Positions 28,987 to 37,656 of a stretch of DNA of 64,000 bases are shown here, in pieces. Within the stretch, counting starts at the first letter, position 1; the number at the start of each line of letters is the position of its first letter. The stretch comes from Halogranum gelatinilyticum (GTDB taxonomy: Archaea; Halobacteriota; Halobacteria; Halobacteriales; Haloferacaceae). The stretch covers positions 186,001 to 250,000 of the forward strand of contig NZ_FNHL01000002.1 of NCBI RefSeq assembly GCF_900103715.1, in the 5' to 3' direction. The translations under genes were made by a program, and so were the position numbers. Below the pieces are notes generated by a model, which did no database searches, was not told where the DNA came from, and worked only from the letters and a program-made list of their open reading frames with translations.

Positions 28987-30228
28987 ATGGACTCTCTCGG
29001 CGTCGCCGTCGCCTTCGACCCCACGACGAGCGTCGCCGTCCTCGCGTTCACGGTCGGCGGCGTCGCGCTCGGCACCCTGAGCGGGCTCGTACCGGGACTC
29101 CACGCCAACAACTTCGCGCTCTTGCTCGCGTCCGTCGCCACCGCGGTCCCCGGCCCGCCACGACTCGTCGGCGCGGCCATGCTCGCTGCCGGCGTCGTCC
29201 ACACCTTCCTCGACGTGGTGCCCGCGCTCGCCCTCGGGGTACCTGACGCGGCGATGGCGGCCACGGCCTTGCCGGGCCACCGTCTCGTCGTCGCTGGCCG
29301 CGGCCGTGAGGCACTCAGACTCTCCGCACTCGGCAGTGCCCTCGCCGTTCTGCTCGCGCTCCCACTCGCGGTTCCCGTGACCGAACTGATGACGGCGATC
29401 TATCCGACCGTCCGTGCGAATCTCCCACTCGTCTTGGCGGGTGTCGTCGCCTTCCTGCTCGTCACCGAACCGACCGCTCGGGCTGCACTCGGTGGCGCGG
29501 TCTGCTTCGTCGCCAGCGCGGCACTCGGTGCGTACACTCTCGACCTCTCGCCAGCCGCCCCGCTCGACGCCGGTGGGATGCTCGCGCCGCTGTTCGCCGG
29601 GCTGTTCGGCGCGCCCGTCCTCATCGACGCGCTGGACGGGGCGGGCGTTCCCCCGCAGGCCGACGCCACACTGACCATGGCCCCACGGACACTCGGGACG
29701 ACTGCGTTCGCAGGGTCGGCGGCCGGTGCCGTGGTCGGCTACCTGCCCGGCATCTCCGCGGCCATCGCCTCGGTGCTCGCACTGCCGCTGACGCCGAACG
29801 ACGACGGAGCACGCGGCTTTCTGGTGGCGACGAGCGGGGCGAACACAGCTAATTCGGTCTTCGCGCTCTTCGCACTCGTTGCCCTCGGGACGCCCCGGAC
29901 GGGCGTGATGGTCGCGCTCGACGGAGCCGTCTCCTCGCCGTCGCTTGCGTCCTTCCTACCTGTGGTGGTCGTCGCTGCGGTGGCGGGCTTCGCGCTCGTG
30001 CTCGTCGTCGGCGACTGGTATCTGCGGGTCGTCGGCCGGACGGACTACCGGGTCCTCTCGCTCGCGGTCCTCGCGCTGCTCGTCGTCCTCTCGGGGTTGT
30101 TCGCCGGACTCACCGGCGTGCTGACCTTCGCCGTCGCGACGGCGGTCGGGCTCGTACCGCCGCGGCTCGGCACGCGCCGCGTGCATCTGATGGGCGTGTT
30201 AGTCGGACCCTTGGCACTCGGTCTCTGA
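28987..30228 (+). CDS. TctA/DUF112-type tripartite tricarboxylate transporter permease
   Basis: A 413-residue integral membrane protein with about ten helices. The N-terminal GLVPGLHANNFALLLA and the internal GYLPGISAAIASVLALPL are the two inverted-repeat glycine/proline motifs of the TctA (DUF112) family. TctA usually works with TctB and an extracytoplasmic TctC; neither is near, and haloarchaea often have the permease alone. The substrate is unknown. Confidence 0.83.
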   Translation: MDSLGVAVAFDPTTSVAVLAFTVGGVALGTLSGLVPGLHANNFALLLASVATAVPGPPRLVGAAMLAAGVVHTFLDVVPALALGVPDAAMAATALPGHRLVVAGRGREALRLSALGSALAVLLALPLAVPVTELMTAIYPTVRANLPLVLAGVVAFLLVTEPTARAALGGAVCFVASAALGAYTLDLSPAAPLDAGGMLAPLFAGLFGAPVLIDALDGAGVPPQADATLTMAPRTLGTTAFAGSAAGAVVGYLPGISAAIASVLALPLTPNDDGARGFLVATSGANTANSVFALFALVALGTPRTGVMVALDGAVSSPSLASFLPVVVVAAVAGFALVLVVGDWYLRVVGRTDYRVLSLAVLALLVVLSGLFAGLTGVLTFAVATAVGLVPPRLGTRRVHLMGVLVGPLALGL

Positions 30229-30282
30229 CCCCCGGCGCGAGGAAAGACAATCATTAAAAGTCGTCGCCCGGTTTGTCTGTGT

Positions 30283-30459
30283 ATGAGCCAATCGCAGCAG
30301 CAGGAGCGTCAGTGTGTCTCCTGTGGCATCAACATCGCCGGGATGAGCGCTGCCCGTTTCAAGTGCCCGGACTGTGGGCAGGTCATCTTCCGATGCGCGA
30401 AGTGCCGTAAGCAGAGCAACCTCTACGAGTGCCCGGACTGCGGGTTCATGGGGCCCTAA
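30283..30459 (+). CDS. Zinc-finger microprotein, HVO_2753 type
   Basis: A 58-residue protein with four CxxC motifs: C11-x2-C14, C28-PD-C31, C38-x2-C41 and C50-PD-C53, two of them CPxCG. This matches the two-zinc microprotein HVO_2753 of Haloferax, whose deletion affected biofilm formation and swarming. Its stop is followed two bases later by the EF-1beta start, so the two are co-transcribed; this linkage is common in haloarchaea. A box ATTAAAAG 27 bases upstream predicts a leaderless mRNA. Confidence 0.93.
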   Translation: MSQSQQQERQCVSCGINIAGMSAARFKCPDCGQVIFRCAKCRKQSNLYECPDCGFMGP

Positions 30460-30461
30460 CG

Positions 30462-30728
30462 ATGGGGAAGGTTGCTGCACGCATGAAGGTCATGCCGCAG
30501 AGCCCTGAAATCGACCTCGACGAGCTCCAGGAGCGTCTCGAGGAAGCCCTCCCGGAGGGTGCGACCATCAACCGCGTCGACCGCGAGGATGTCGCGTTCG
30601 GTCTCATCGCGCTCTTCCCGACCGTGCTCGTCCCGGACGGCTCCGGCGGCACGGAAGCAGTCGAGGAAGCGTTCGCTGACGTCGAGGGCGTCGAGTCCGT
30701 CGGTGTCGACCAGGTCGGTCGGATTTAA
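30462..30728 (+). CDS. aef1b: Elongation factor 1-beta
   Basis: An 88-residue guanine-nucleotide exchange factor for aEF-1alpha, of the normal archaeal length. It has the ferredoxin-like EF1B fold: [20 protein letters not shown] at the start, [14 protein letters not shown] in the middle and [15 protein letters not shown] at the end. It starts two bases after the zinc microprotein. Confidence 0.96.
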   Translation: MGKVAARMKVMPQSPEIDLDELQERLEEALPEGATINRVDREDVAFGLIALFPTVLVPDGSGGTEAVEEAFADVEGVESVGVDQVGRI

Positions 30729-30740
30729 ACAACGACCTTC

Positions 30741-30845
30741 GACCTTTTTTCAGCGCGGGGCCTCGCACGCCTCCGGCGTGCTCGACCCCGCTAAAAAAGC
30801 TCGGCCAAAAAACCCGCTCGCGAGGCTCACTTCGTTCGCCTCGCG
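30741..30845 (+). terminator. Terminator-like repeat element, copy 2
   Basis: After aef1b the same layout recurs as at 9658-9760: a T-run, a hairpin (outer GCGGGG/CCCCGC at 30755-30760 and 30786-30791; inner GCACGCC-TCC-GGCGTGC at 30765-30781), then AAAAAAGCTCGGCCAAAAAA and a second hairpin CGCGAGGC/GCCTCGCG (30819-30826 and 30838-30845). Confidence 0.65.
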
Positions 30846-30905
30846 TCCAGCGTTCTTGTACTCGACAGCGACGGCACCGCGTCGCCGAGAGATTTTCTCC
30901 GCTAC

Positions 30906-31079
30906 CTACGGTCTCAGGCGGCCCATCCGACCCTGATGGTGCTTCTGCACGAGATGGAGCACGACACCGACGACGAGCAGCATCACGCCGAGCGGGAGCC
31001 ACAGCATCTCGACGAGACTGATGACGATCGGAGCGACGAGCAGTATCGCGCCGATAGCCGCGATGTGGAGGGGCTTCAT
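30906..31079 (-). CDS. Small membrane protein, unknown
   Basis: A 57-residue protein read from the minus strand: it starts [16 protein letters not shown], has two membrane helices (about 5-24 and 28-45), and ends in a basic, histidine-rich tail ([12 protein letters not shown]). A loop with a glutamate separates the helices. Its composition resembles other haloarchaeal two-helix microproteins. No family recognised. Confidence 0.6.
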   Translation of the reverse strand: MKPLHIAAIGAILLVAPIVISLVEMLWLPLGVMLLVVGVVLHLVQKHHQGRMGRLRP

Positions 31080-31135
31080 CGACTATTGAGTCAGTCGGTC
31101 AGGTGAATAAGCTTTCGAGCGTCCGACAGGCCGAG

Positions 31136-32308
31136 TTACTCCAACGCCGCGTCGAACGCCTGCTGGAGATCCGCCGTCATGTCGTCGATGTGCTCGATGC
31201 CGACGCTGACACGGATGAGACCGTCCGTCAGGCCTGCCGCGAGCCGTTCCTCGCGGGGGATGGCGGCGTGAGTCATCGCCGCTGGCTGTTCGATGAGGCT
31301 CTCGACGCCACCGAGGGACTCCGCGAGCGTGAAGACCTCCGTCTCCTCGATGACGGTGCTGGCCTCCTCCAGCGTTCCGTCGAACTCGAAGGAGAGCATC
31401 CCGCCGAAGTCGTCCATCTGCTCCGTTGCCAACTCGTGCTGCGGGTGACTCTCCAGCCCGGGATAGAACACTTCGTCGACGGCCTCGTGGTCGTCGAGCC
31501 ACGCGGCGAGCGCGCGGGCGTTGTCGCAGTGGCGGTCCATCCGTACGGGCAGGGTCTTCGTCCCGCGGAGGACGAGGAAACAGTCGAACGGTCCAGGCGT
31601 CGCGCCGACGGAGTTCTGGTAGAAGCCGATCTCCTCGTCCAGCTCCTCGTCGTCGACGACGAGCGCGCCGCCGACGACGTCCGAGTGGCCGCCGAGATAC
31701 TTGGTCAGCGAGTGGGAGACGATGTCCGCGCCGTGTTCGAGCGGCCGCTGGAGATACGGCGTCGCGAAGGTGTTGTCGACGGCACAGAGCGCGTCGTACT
31801 CGTGGGCGATGTCGGCGAGCGCGCCGATGTCGTTGACGTTCATCAGCGGATTCGTCGGCGTCTCGACCCAGACGAGTTCGGTGTTCTCGCCCATTGCGTC
31901 GGCGACGGCCGCGTGGTCGGTGGTGTCGACGAAGTCGAACTCCAGGTCGTACTGCTCGTAGACCTGCGTGAAGATGCGGTGGGTGCCGCCGTAGACGTCG
32001 TCGCCCGCGACGACGTGGTCGCCCGCTTCCAGCAGGTTGAGCACGGTGTTGATCGCGCCCATCCCCGAGGAGAAACAGCGGCCGTAGTCGCCACCCTCCA
32101 GCGAGGCGAGGTTGGATTCGAGGTCCGTGCGCGTCGGGTTCCCCGTCCGGGAGTATTCGTAGCCCCGGTGGTCGCCGGGACCGTCCTGTTTGTACGTCGA
32201 GTTGGCGTAGATGGGCGTCATGAGCGCGCCCGTCTCCTCGTCGGGTTCCTGCCCGGCGTGGATGGCGCGCGTCTCGATCCGCTGGGAGCGTTGGAAGTCG
32301 TCGGTCAT
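31136..32308 (-). CDS. Cystathionine gamma-synthase/lyase-type PLP enzyme
   Basis: A 390-residue Cys/Met metabolism PLP enzyme. The PLP lysine is in [17 protein letters not shown] (about residue 205). Other signatures are [24 protein letters not shown], and [14 protein letters not shown] near the end. The family includes cystathionine gamma-synthase, gamma-lyase and O-acetylhomoserine sulfhydrylase; activity cannot be separated from sequence. A methionine synthase lies 5 kb away on the other strand. Confidence 0.9.
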   Translation of the reverse strand: MTDDFQRSQRIETRAIHAGQEPDEETGALMTPIYANSTYKQDGPGDHRGYEYSRTGNPTRTDLESNLASLEGGDYGRCFSSGMGAINTVLNLLEAGDHVVAGDDVYGGTHRIFTQVYEQYDLEFDFVDTTDHAAVADAMGENTELVWVETPTNPLMNVNDIGALADIAHEYDALCAVDNTFATPYLQRPLEHGADIVSHSLTKYLGGHSDVVGGALVVDDEELDEEIGFYQNSVGATPGPFDCFLVLRGTKTLPVRMDRHCDNARALAAWLDDHEAVDEVFYPGLESHPQHELATEQMDDFGGMLSFEFDGTLEEASTVIEETEVFTLAESLGGVESLIEQPAAMTHAAIPREERLAAGLTDGLIRVSVGIEHIDDMTADLQQAFDAALE

Positions 32309-32485
32309 ACGCGTGGAGTCGCAACGGCCCGGCTAAAGCGTGGCTATCGGCGAATATTGCGGGTCGGGAGAGCCAGTTCGGCTGTGGTGGCACGCGAGCG
32401 GCCGCGCCGGGTGTGTCACAGACACCCGTCCGCGACGGAGAACGCACCTTTTATAATCGAACCTGCAGTAATCGAACTCACGACT

Positions 32486-32776
32486 ATGCCGAGTTCGAAC
32501 GGTCCCATGAACGGTACGCGAGGAAAGCTGTCGAACAAACCCCGCGAGCGTGGCACGTCTCCGCCGCAGCGCGCGATTCAGGAGTACGACGTCGGTCAGA
32601 AGGTCCACCTCAAGCTCGATCCGAGCGTCCGCAAGGGTCGCTTCCACCCGCGCTTCAACGGGCACACCGGTGAAGTGCTCGGAAAGCAGGGTCGCGCGTT
32701 CAAAGTCGAAATCAACGACGGCGGCAAGCGCAAGACGATCATCGTCCGCCCCGCCCACCTGCGCGCCCAGAAGTAG
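32486..32776 (+). CDS. rpl21e: 50S ribosomal protein L21e
   Basis: A 96-residue L21e ([17 protein letters not shown] start; [33 protein letters not shown] end). A TATA box CTTTTATAATC (32448-32458) gives a leader of about six bases. The open frame continues far upstream across other genes, but only this start fits the family. Its stop TAG is followed immediately by the rpo4 ATG. Confidence 0.96.
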   Translation: MPSSNGPMNGTRGKLSNKPRERGTSPPQRAIQEYDVGQKVHLKLDPSVRKGRFHPRFNGHTGEVLGKQGRAFKVEINDGGKRKTIIVRPAHLRAQK

Positions 32777-33133
32777 ATGACCATCTTCAAAGAGAAGCTC
32801 GACGAGGAGTATCTCACCGTCTCGGAGGTGAAAGAGCTGCTCCAAGAGGTCGAAGCAGAGCGAGCCGCTGACCCGGACCGTGAGCTGCGCTACGAGCTGG
32901 CGCGTGCGATCGAGCACGTCAACCGGTTTACCGTCCTCTCGCCGGAGCAGTCGCGCGAACTCGTCGCCGAGCTTGAGGAGTTGGAAAAGGTCGACGAAGC
33001 GACCGCCTACAAGATCGCCGACCTGCTCCCCGCGGACCGTGACGAGCTCCGCACCGTCTTCGCCAAACAGCGCTACGCGCTGGACGGCGACGAACTCGAC
33101 GAGATTCTCAACGTCGTCGCGAAGTACGCGTAA
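32777..33133 (+). CDS. rpoF: RNA polymerase subunit Rpo4 (RpoF)
   Basis: A 118-residue Rpb4-type subunit. It forms a stalk with Rpo7 (RpoE) that binds RNA and helps open-complex formation. The HRDC-like C-terminal half (EEATAYKIADLLPADRDELR-type segment) is visible. It starts with no gap after rpl21e, as is typical of archaeal clusters. Confidence 0.94.
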   Translation: MTIFKEKLDEEYLTVSEVKELLQEVEAERAADPDRELRYELARAIEHVNRFTVLSPEQSRELVAELEELEKVDEATAYKIADLLPADRDELRTVFAKQRYALDGDELDEILNVVAKYA

Positions 33134-33176
33134 TCCGTCCAACTGTTTAAATAGACAGTGGACGTATCCGTCTTTT

Positions 33177-33794
33177 ATGACTAGTTCCGAGAGCGGTGAC
33201 GCCGACGCGAGCGGTGACGCCGACGCGAGTGCCGACGTCGGTCACGCGGTCGTCCTCGACTATCTCCCGCACGGACGCGCCGACGACAACCGCCCGCAGT
33301 ACAAGAAGCAGCCCGTTGCGTACGCCCTCGGCGAGGCTGACTTCACGCTCTTCGAGCTGACGCTCGCAGAGGACGCCGACGTGGGCATCGGCGACCGGGT
33401 CGTCGTCACCCCGGAGACGGACCGTGACCGCGTCGCGCGCGTGCGCACCGTCGACTACGACGACGTCTCGAACGGCGCGCACTCCGAGCTGGAGTACGTC
33501 GTCGCCGACATCGTCGAGGCCAACGAACGGCGGTTCGTCGACTTCTACAACGACGCCCAGCCCATCACGCTCCGCCTGCACCAGCTGAACCTGCTGCCGG
33601 GCATCGGGAAGAAGCTCCGCAACAACATCCTCGACGAGCGCAAGCGCAAGCCCTTCGAGAGTTTCGAAGAACTCGAAGAGCGCGTCTCCGGGCTGCACCG
33701 TCCCAAGGAGGTACTCGTCGAGCGCGTCCTCGAAGAGCTTCGTGACGAGGACCTGAAGTACAAGACCTTCGTCCGGCGCGACCGCGGTCAGTAG
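33177..33794 (+). CDS. DUF655 family RNA/DNA-associated protein
   Basis: A 205-residue protein with a beta-strand (OB-like) N-terminal region and a helix-hairpin-helix near the C terminus (NLLPGIGKKLRNNILDERK). The N terminus repeats SGDADA. DUF655 is conserved in archaea in this exact context, between Rpo4 and KsgA, and is thought to act in ribosome or RNA biology. A box TTTAAATAG (33146-33154) 27 bases upstream shows it also has its own leaderless promoter. Confidence 0.92.
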   Translation: MTSSESGDADASGDADASADVGHAVVLDYLPHGRADDNRPQYKKQPVAYALGEADFTLFELTLAEDADVGIGDRVVVTPETDRDRVARVRTVDYDDVSNGAHSELEYVVADIVEANERRFVDFYNDAQPITLRLHQLNLLPGIGKKLRNNILDERKRKPFESFEELEERVSGLHRPKEVLVERVLEELRDEDLKYKTFVRRDRGQ

Positions 33795-33877
33795 TCGCCC
33801 GAGCAGCGAGGAGACCTTCCCGGAACGGCCGCGAGACAAACGAGACTTTTAGGCCCGTCGACGGCGAAGCGGTGACA

Positions 33878-34786
33878 ATGACTGAGCAGGACGGCACCGC
33901 TGCCGACCTCTACGGCGGGCGACGCCTCAGAGAACCCGACGCGCTCATCCGGCGTGCGGGTCTCCGCGGTGATCCCGACCAAGACCAGCACTTCCTCGTC
34001 GACGACCGCGTCCTCGACCGCGTCCCGACGTATCTCCCCGACGATGCCGACACCTCCCATCTCCTCGAAGTGGGTGCGGGGACGGGCGCGCTGACCGACC
34101 GGCTGCTCGCCGTCGGTGACCACGTGACCGTCGTCGAACGCGACGTCCGGCTCGTCGAGTTCCTCCGCCGCGAGTTCGCAGACGACATCGAGGCCGGAAC
34201 CCTGAGCGTCCTCGAAGGCGACGCGCTGGAGGTCGACCTCCCCGACTTCACCGCCTGCGTCGCCAACCTCCCGTACGGCATCTCCAGTGAGATCACCTTC
34301 CGGCTCCTGCCGGAGGGCAAGCCGCTCGTCTTGATGTTCCAAAAGGAGTTCGCCGAGCGGATGGCCGCCGCCCCGGCGACCGACGAGTACGGCCGACTCT
34401 CCGTGAGCGCGCAACACTACGCCGACGTGGAAGTCGTCGAACCCGTGCCGCCGACGGCCTTCTCGCCGCCGCCCGCAGTCGACAGCGCGGTCGTCCGGAC
34501 GACCCCGCGCGCGCCGGACTACGAGGTCGACGACCCCGAGTTCTTCCTCGACTTCGTGAAGGGGATGTTCACCCAGCGGCGCAAGACTCTCAGAAACGGC
34601 ATCCGCAACACGACCCACATCACGGGCATCAGCGACGCCGCGGCCGTCGTCGAGGCGGTCGACGCCCACGACGAGGATCTGCTCCGCAAGCGCGCCGGAA
34701 AGCTCGCGCCCGCACAGTTCGCCGAACTGGCCGCCATCGCCGCCGACGTGGAGCACCGCGCGGGCGACGGCGCGGACGACGACTGA
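33878..34786 (+). CDS. ksgA: 16S rRNA dimethyladenosine transferase
   Basis: A 302-residue KsgA/Dim1 enzyme. Motif I is LEVGAGTGALTDRLL and the catalytic motif IV is NLPYGISS. It dimethylates two adjacent adenines at the 3' end of 16S rRNA, a late assembly checkpoint. The ATG at 33878 lies 83 bases after DUF655; an in-frame GTG two codons earlier is less likely. Confidence 0.96.
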   Translation: MTEQDGTAADLYGGRRLREPDALIRRAGLRGDPDQDQHFLVDDRVLDRVPTYLPDDADTSHLLEVGAGTGALTDRLLAVGDHVTVVERDVRLVEFLRREFADDIEAGTLSVLEGDALEVDLPDFTACVANLPYGISSEITFRLLPEGKPLVLMFQKEFAERMAAAPATDEYGRLSVSAQHYADVEVVEPVPPTAFSPPPAVDSAVVRTTPRAPDYEVDDPEFFLDFVKGMFTQRRKTLRNGIRNTTHITGISDAAAVVEAVDAHDEDLLRKRAGKLAPAQFAELAAIAADVEHRAGDGADDD

Positions 34787-34793
34787 TCGGACG

Positions 34794-35996
34794 ATGATTC
34801 CACAACTGGTGTTGCAGACGTCGGCACCGACGACGACACCGACGGGTAACTCGACGGCCGCGTCGGACCCGCTCGGGTCGTTGCTCAGTGCCGTCGGACA
34901 GGGGCTCTTTCCCGACGGTCTCGCCTTCGGGCTGCAGGTCCTGTTGACGATCATCATCGTGGCAGTCGTCCTGATCGTCCGCTACTACGAGGACAAGTGG
35001 GTCCAATCGCACTCGTTCGACTCGGTCAAGCGTGTCGCCATCGCTGGCGGCATCGCTCTCTTCACGGCGGTCGGCGTGCTGCTGCTCATCGACGTCTGGG
35101 AACTCGGCACACAGCTCCGCGACTCGTTCGGTAGTCTCAGGAGCCAACGGCTCGCCGGTCGCGTCCTCATCTCGGCGGTCCTCATCGGTATCACCTACAC
35201 CCTGTCGAACTTCGTCGGCCGGGTCATCCAGGTCGCATCGGGGTCGGGCGACGCCATCAGCCGCCACCAACAGGAGATCATCTACCGGCTCACCCAGATC
35301 GGGATGTACGCGACGGTGGTGCTCGTCGTCCTCAGCCTGTTCACGCAGGACATCGGCAGCCTCCTCGTCGGGGCCGGATTCCTCGGTATCATCGTGGGTA
35401 TGGCCGCCCGCCAGACGCTCGGGTCGGTGCTCGCGGGCTTCGTCCTGATGCTCTCGCGGCCCTTCGAGATCGGCGACTGGATCGCCGTCGACGACCACGA
35501 GGGGACCGTCACCGACATCACCATCGTCGACACGCGTATCCAGACGTTCGACGGCGAGTACGTCATCCTCCCGAACGACCAGATCAGCGGCGGGACGCTC
35601 GTCAACCGCACGCGGAAAGGGCGGCTCCGCCTCGAAGTGGAGATCGGCGTCGACTACGCGACCGACCCCGAACGCGCCGCGGAGGTCGCCCTCGAAGCCG
35701 TCGAGGAACTCGACGAGCTGATGGGGGTTCCGTCCCCGCGGGTCGTGCTCAAGCGGTTCGCCGACTCGTCGGTGATTCTGGGCGTCCGCGTCTGGATCGA
35801 CAACCCGAGTGCCCGCCGGAAGTGGCGCGCGCGGACGGCCGTCATCTCCGCGGTGAAATACGCCTTCGAGGAGGAGGGCATCAAGATCCCCTTCCCGCAG
35901 CGCGAACTCTCCTCGCGCGACGCGGAGGGCGACGTCCCGCTGGCCGGCGGTGGGGAACGCCATGAGGCGACGACCGACGGCGGAGGCGACGAATGA
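34794..35996 (+). CDS. Mechanosensitive ion channel (MscS family)
   Basis: A 400-residue MscS-type channel with three or four N-terminal helices and one more (about 160-215), then the pore helix and MscS beta domain: IIVGMAARQTLGSVLAGFVL and PFEIGDWIAVDDHEGTV. The C terminus is the usual alpha/beta vestibule with an acidic tail. It protects against hypo-osmotic shock. It starts seven bases after ksgA and overlaps hemK2 by four. Confidence 0.93.
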   Translation: MIPQLVLQTSAPTTTPTGNSTAASDPLGSLLSAVGQGLFPDGLAFGLQVLLTIIIVAVVLIVRYYEDKWVQSHSFDSVKRVAIAGGIALFTAVGVLLLIDVWELGTQLRDSFGSLRSQRLAGRVLISAVLIGITYTLSNFVGRVIQVASGSGDAISRHQQEIIYRLTQIGMYATVVLVVLSLFTQDIGSLLVGAGFLGIIVGMAARQTLGSVLAGFVLMLSRPFEIGDWIAVDDHEGTVTDITIVDTRIQTFDGEYVILPNDQISGGTLVNRTRKGRLRLEVEIGVDYATDPERAAEVALEAVEELDELMGVPSPRVVLKRFADSSVILGVRVWIDNPSARRKWRARTAVISAVKYAFEEEGIKIPFPQRELSSRDAEGDVPLAGGGERHEATTDGGGDE

Positions 35997-36589
35997 CGGA
36001 CGAAGAGCAGTCCAGCGCGGACGGTCTCGCCGACCGACGCGGCATGAACGTCCACGTCTACCAGCCCGCGGAGGACTCGGGGTTGCTCGCGCAGGCGGCC
36101 GTCGAGTATCCCGTCTCGGGGACGGTGCTGGAAGTCGGCACCGGCTCGGGATGGGTCTCCCAACAGGTGCAGGAGAAGACTGACGCCCGCGTCGTCGGCA
36201 CCGACATCAACCCGCACGCCTGTCGGCAGGCGCGTGAGCGCGGCGTCGAGGCCGCCCGGGCGAACCTCCTCACGCCGTTCCGCGACGGCTCGCTGGACGC
36301 CGTGCTGTTCAACCCGCCCTACCTCCCCACCGACCCGGACAACGAGTGGGACGACTGGATGGAACACGCCCTCTCGGGCGGCAAATCAGGGAGAGAACTC
36401 ATCGACCCCTTCCTCGACGACGTGGGGCGGGTGCTTGCTCCCGACGGCGTCGTCCTGCTGCTCGTCAGCAGCCTCACCGGCTTCGACGCGGTCGTCAAGC
36501 GCGCCGAAAGCCAGGGATTCACCGTCGAGACGGCCGTCCAGGAGTCGTATCCCTTCGAGACGCTCACCGTGCTCGCGCTCTCTGAATAA
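35993..36589 (+). CDS. HemK2/MTQ2-like protein N5-glutamine methyltransferase
   Basis: A 198-residue class I methyltransferase. Motif I is VLEVGTGSGWVSQQV and the catalytic motif is FNPPYLPTD, which in HemK/PrmC enzymes binds the target glutamine. It probably methylates the GGQ glutamine of release factor aRF1, as shown for the Mtq2-type enzymes with a Trm112 partner. It ends the translation-linked cluster. Confidence 0.9.
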   Translation: MTDEEQSSADGLADRRGMNVHVYQPAEDSGLLAQAAVEYPVSGTVLEVGTGSGWVSQQVQEKTDARVVGTDINPHACRQARERGVEAARANLLTPFRDGSLDAVLFNPPYLPTDPDNEWDDWMEHALSGGKSGRELIDPFLDDVGRVLAPDGVVLLLVSSLTGFDAVVKRAESQGFTVETAVQESYPFETLTVLALSE

Positions 36590-36648
36590 CTGACAGTCAT
36601 TTTCTTCATTAGCAAATATTAAGCGTCGGCATTTCATAGCCGATAGTG

Positions 36649-37656
36649 ATGAGTAAACTCGTAGCGACGACACCCGGGCTCTTTCCCCTCCCCGACTGGG
36701 CGAAAGACCGGCTGTCCGACCTGAAAGGCCACCAGAAGGGCGATCTGATCTCCGGCGACGAGGGCGACGACATCGTCGCCGCCTACGGCGAGGCGCGCGC
36801 GGAAGTCATCGAAGACCAACTCGACGCCGGTCTCGACCGCGTCGGCGAAGGGCAGCTCCGCTGGGACGACAATCTCGCACATCCGCTGACCGTCCACGAC
36901 AACGTCGAGACGGGCGGTATCGTCCGCTACTACGACAACAACAACTTCTACCGCGACCCGCAGGTCGTCGGCGACCTCACGTTCTCCGGCGACGTCGCCG
37001 CCGAACTGGAAGCGGCACACGACGTCGTCGACGACGAGGCTCCCCTGCAGGCCGTCCTCCCCGGCCCGTACTCGCTTGCGGACCTCGCGACCGACGAGCA
37101 CTACGGCGGCGAGGCGGAGTTCCTCGACGCAGTCGGCGACTTCCTCGCCGGCGAGGTCGAGGCGTTCCCGGAGCACGAGACGCTGTTCCTCAACGAACCC
37201 TCGCTCGTGACGAACGCGCCCGGTGACGACACCGACGAACTCGCAAGCGAGGTCGTCGACCGCGTCGCCGCCGCAACCGACGCCGACGTCGTCGTCAACA
37301 CCTACTGGGGTGCACTCGACGAGAAGACCTACGCGCATCTGATGGACGCCGACGTCGACGCCATCGGCTTCGACTTCGTCGCTGGCGACCGCCAGCAGAC
37401 CCTCTACAACATCAACGAGTACGGCACGAAGGCCGACATCGCGCTCGGTCTCGTCGACGGGCAGAACACGCTCGTCGAGGAGCCGGAGACGGTCCGCGAG
37501 CGCGTCGACTGGGTCCAGGAACAGATCGCTTCGCAGGACTTCGAGACGGTCTACGTCACGTCCAACACCGAACTCTTCTACCTCCCGGTGAACAAAGCAC
37601 AGCAGAAACTGGCCGTTCTGGCCGAGGCCGCGAGCCTCAACGAGGTGAAAGCATGA
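36649..37656 (+). CDS. MetE-like methionine synthase paralogue lacking zinc ligands
   Basis: A 335-residue MetE-type (beta/alpha)8 protein. It begins with ATTPGLFPLPDW and holds family segments QAVLPGPYSLADLAT and IGFDFVAGD, but where MetE has HxC it reads TYWGALDE, so the zinc site for homocysteine seems lost. It may be the half that binds the methyl donor, or a regulatory partner of the next gene, which it overlaps by four bases. A box AAATATTAAG (36614-36623) precedes it. Confidence 0.85.
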   Translation: MSKLVATTPGLFPLPDWAKDRLSDLKGHQKGDLISGDEGDDIVAAYGEARAEVIEDQLDAGLDRVGEGQLRWDDNLAHPLTVHDNVETGGIVRYYDNNNFYRDPQVVGDLTFSGDVAAELEAAHDVVDDEAPLQAVLPGPYSLADLATDEHYGGEAEFLDAVGDFLAGEVEAFPEHETLFLNEPSLVTNAPGDDTDELASEVVDRVAAATDADVVVNTYWGALDEKTYAHLMDADVDAIGFDFVAGDRQQTLYNINEYGTKADIALGLVDGQNTLVEEPETVRERVDWVQEQIASQDFETVYVTSNTELFYLPVNKAQQKLAVLAEAASLNEVKA

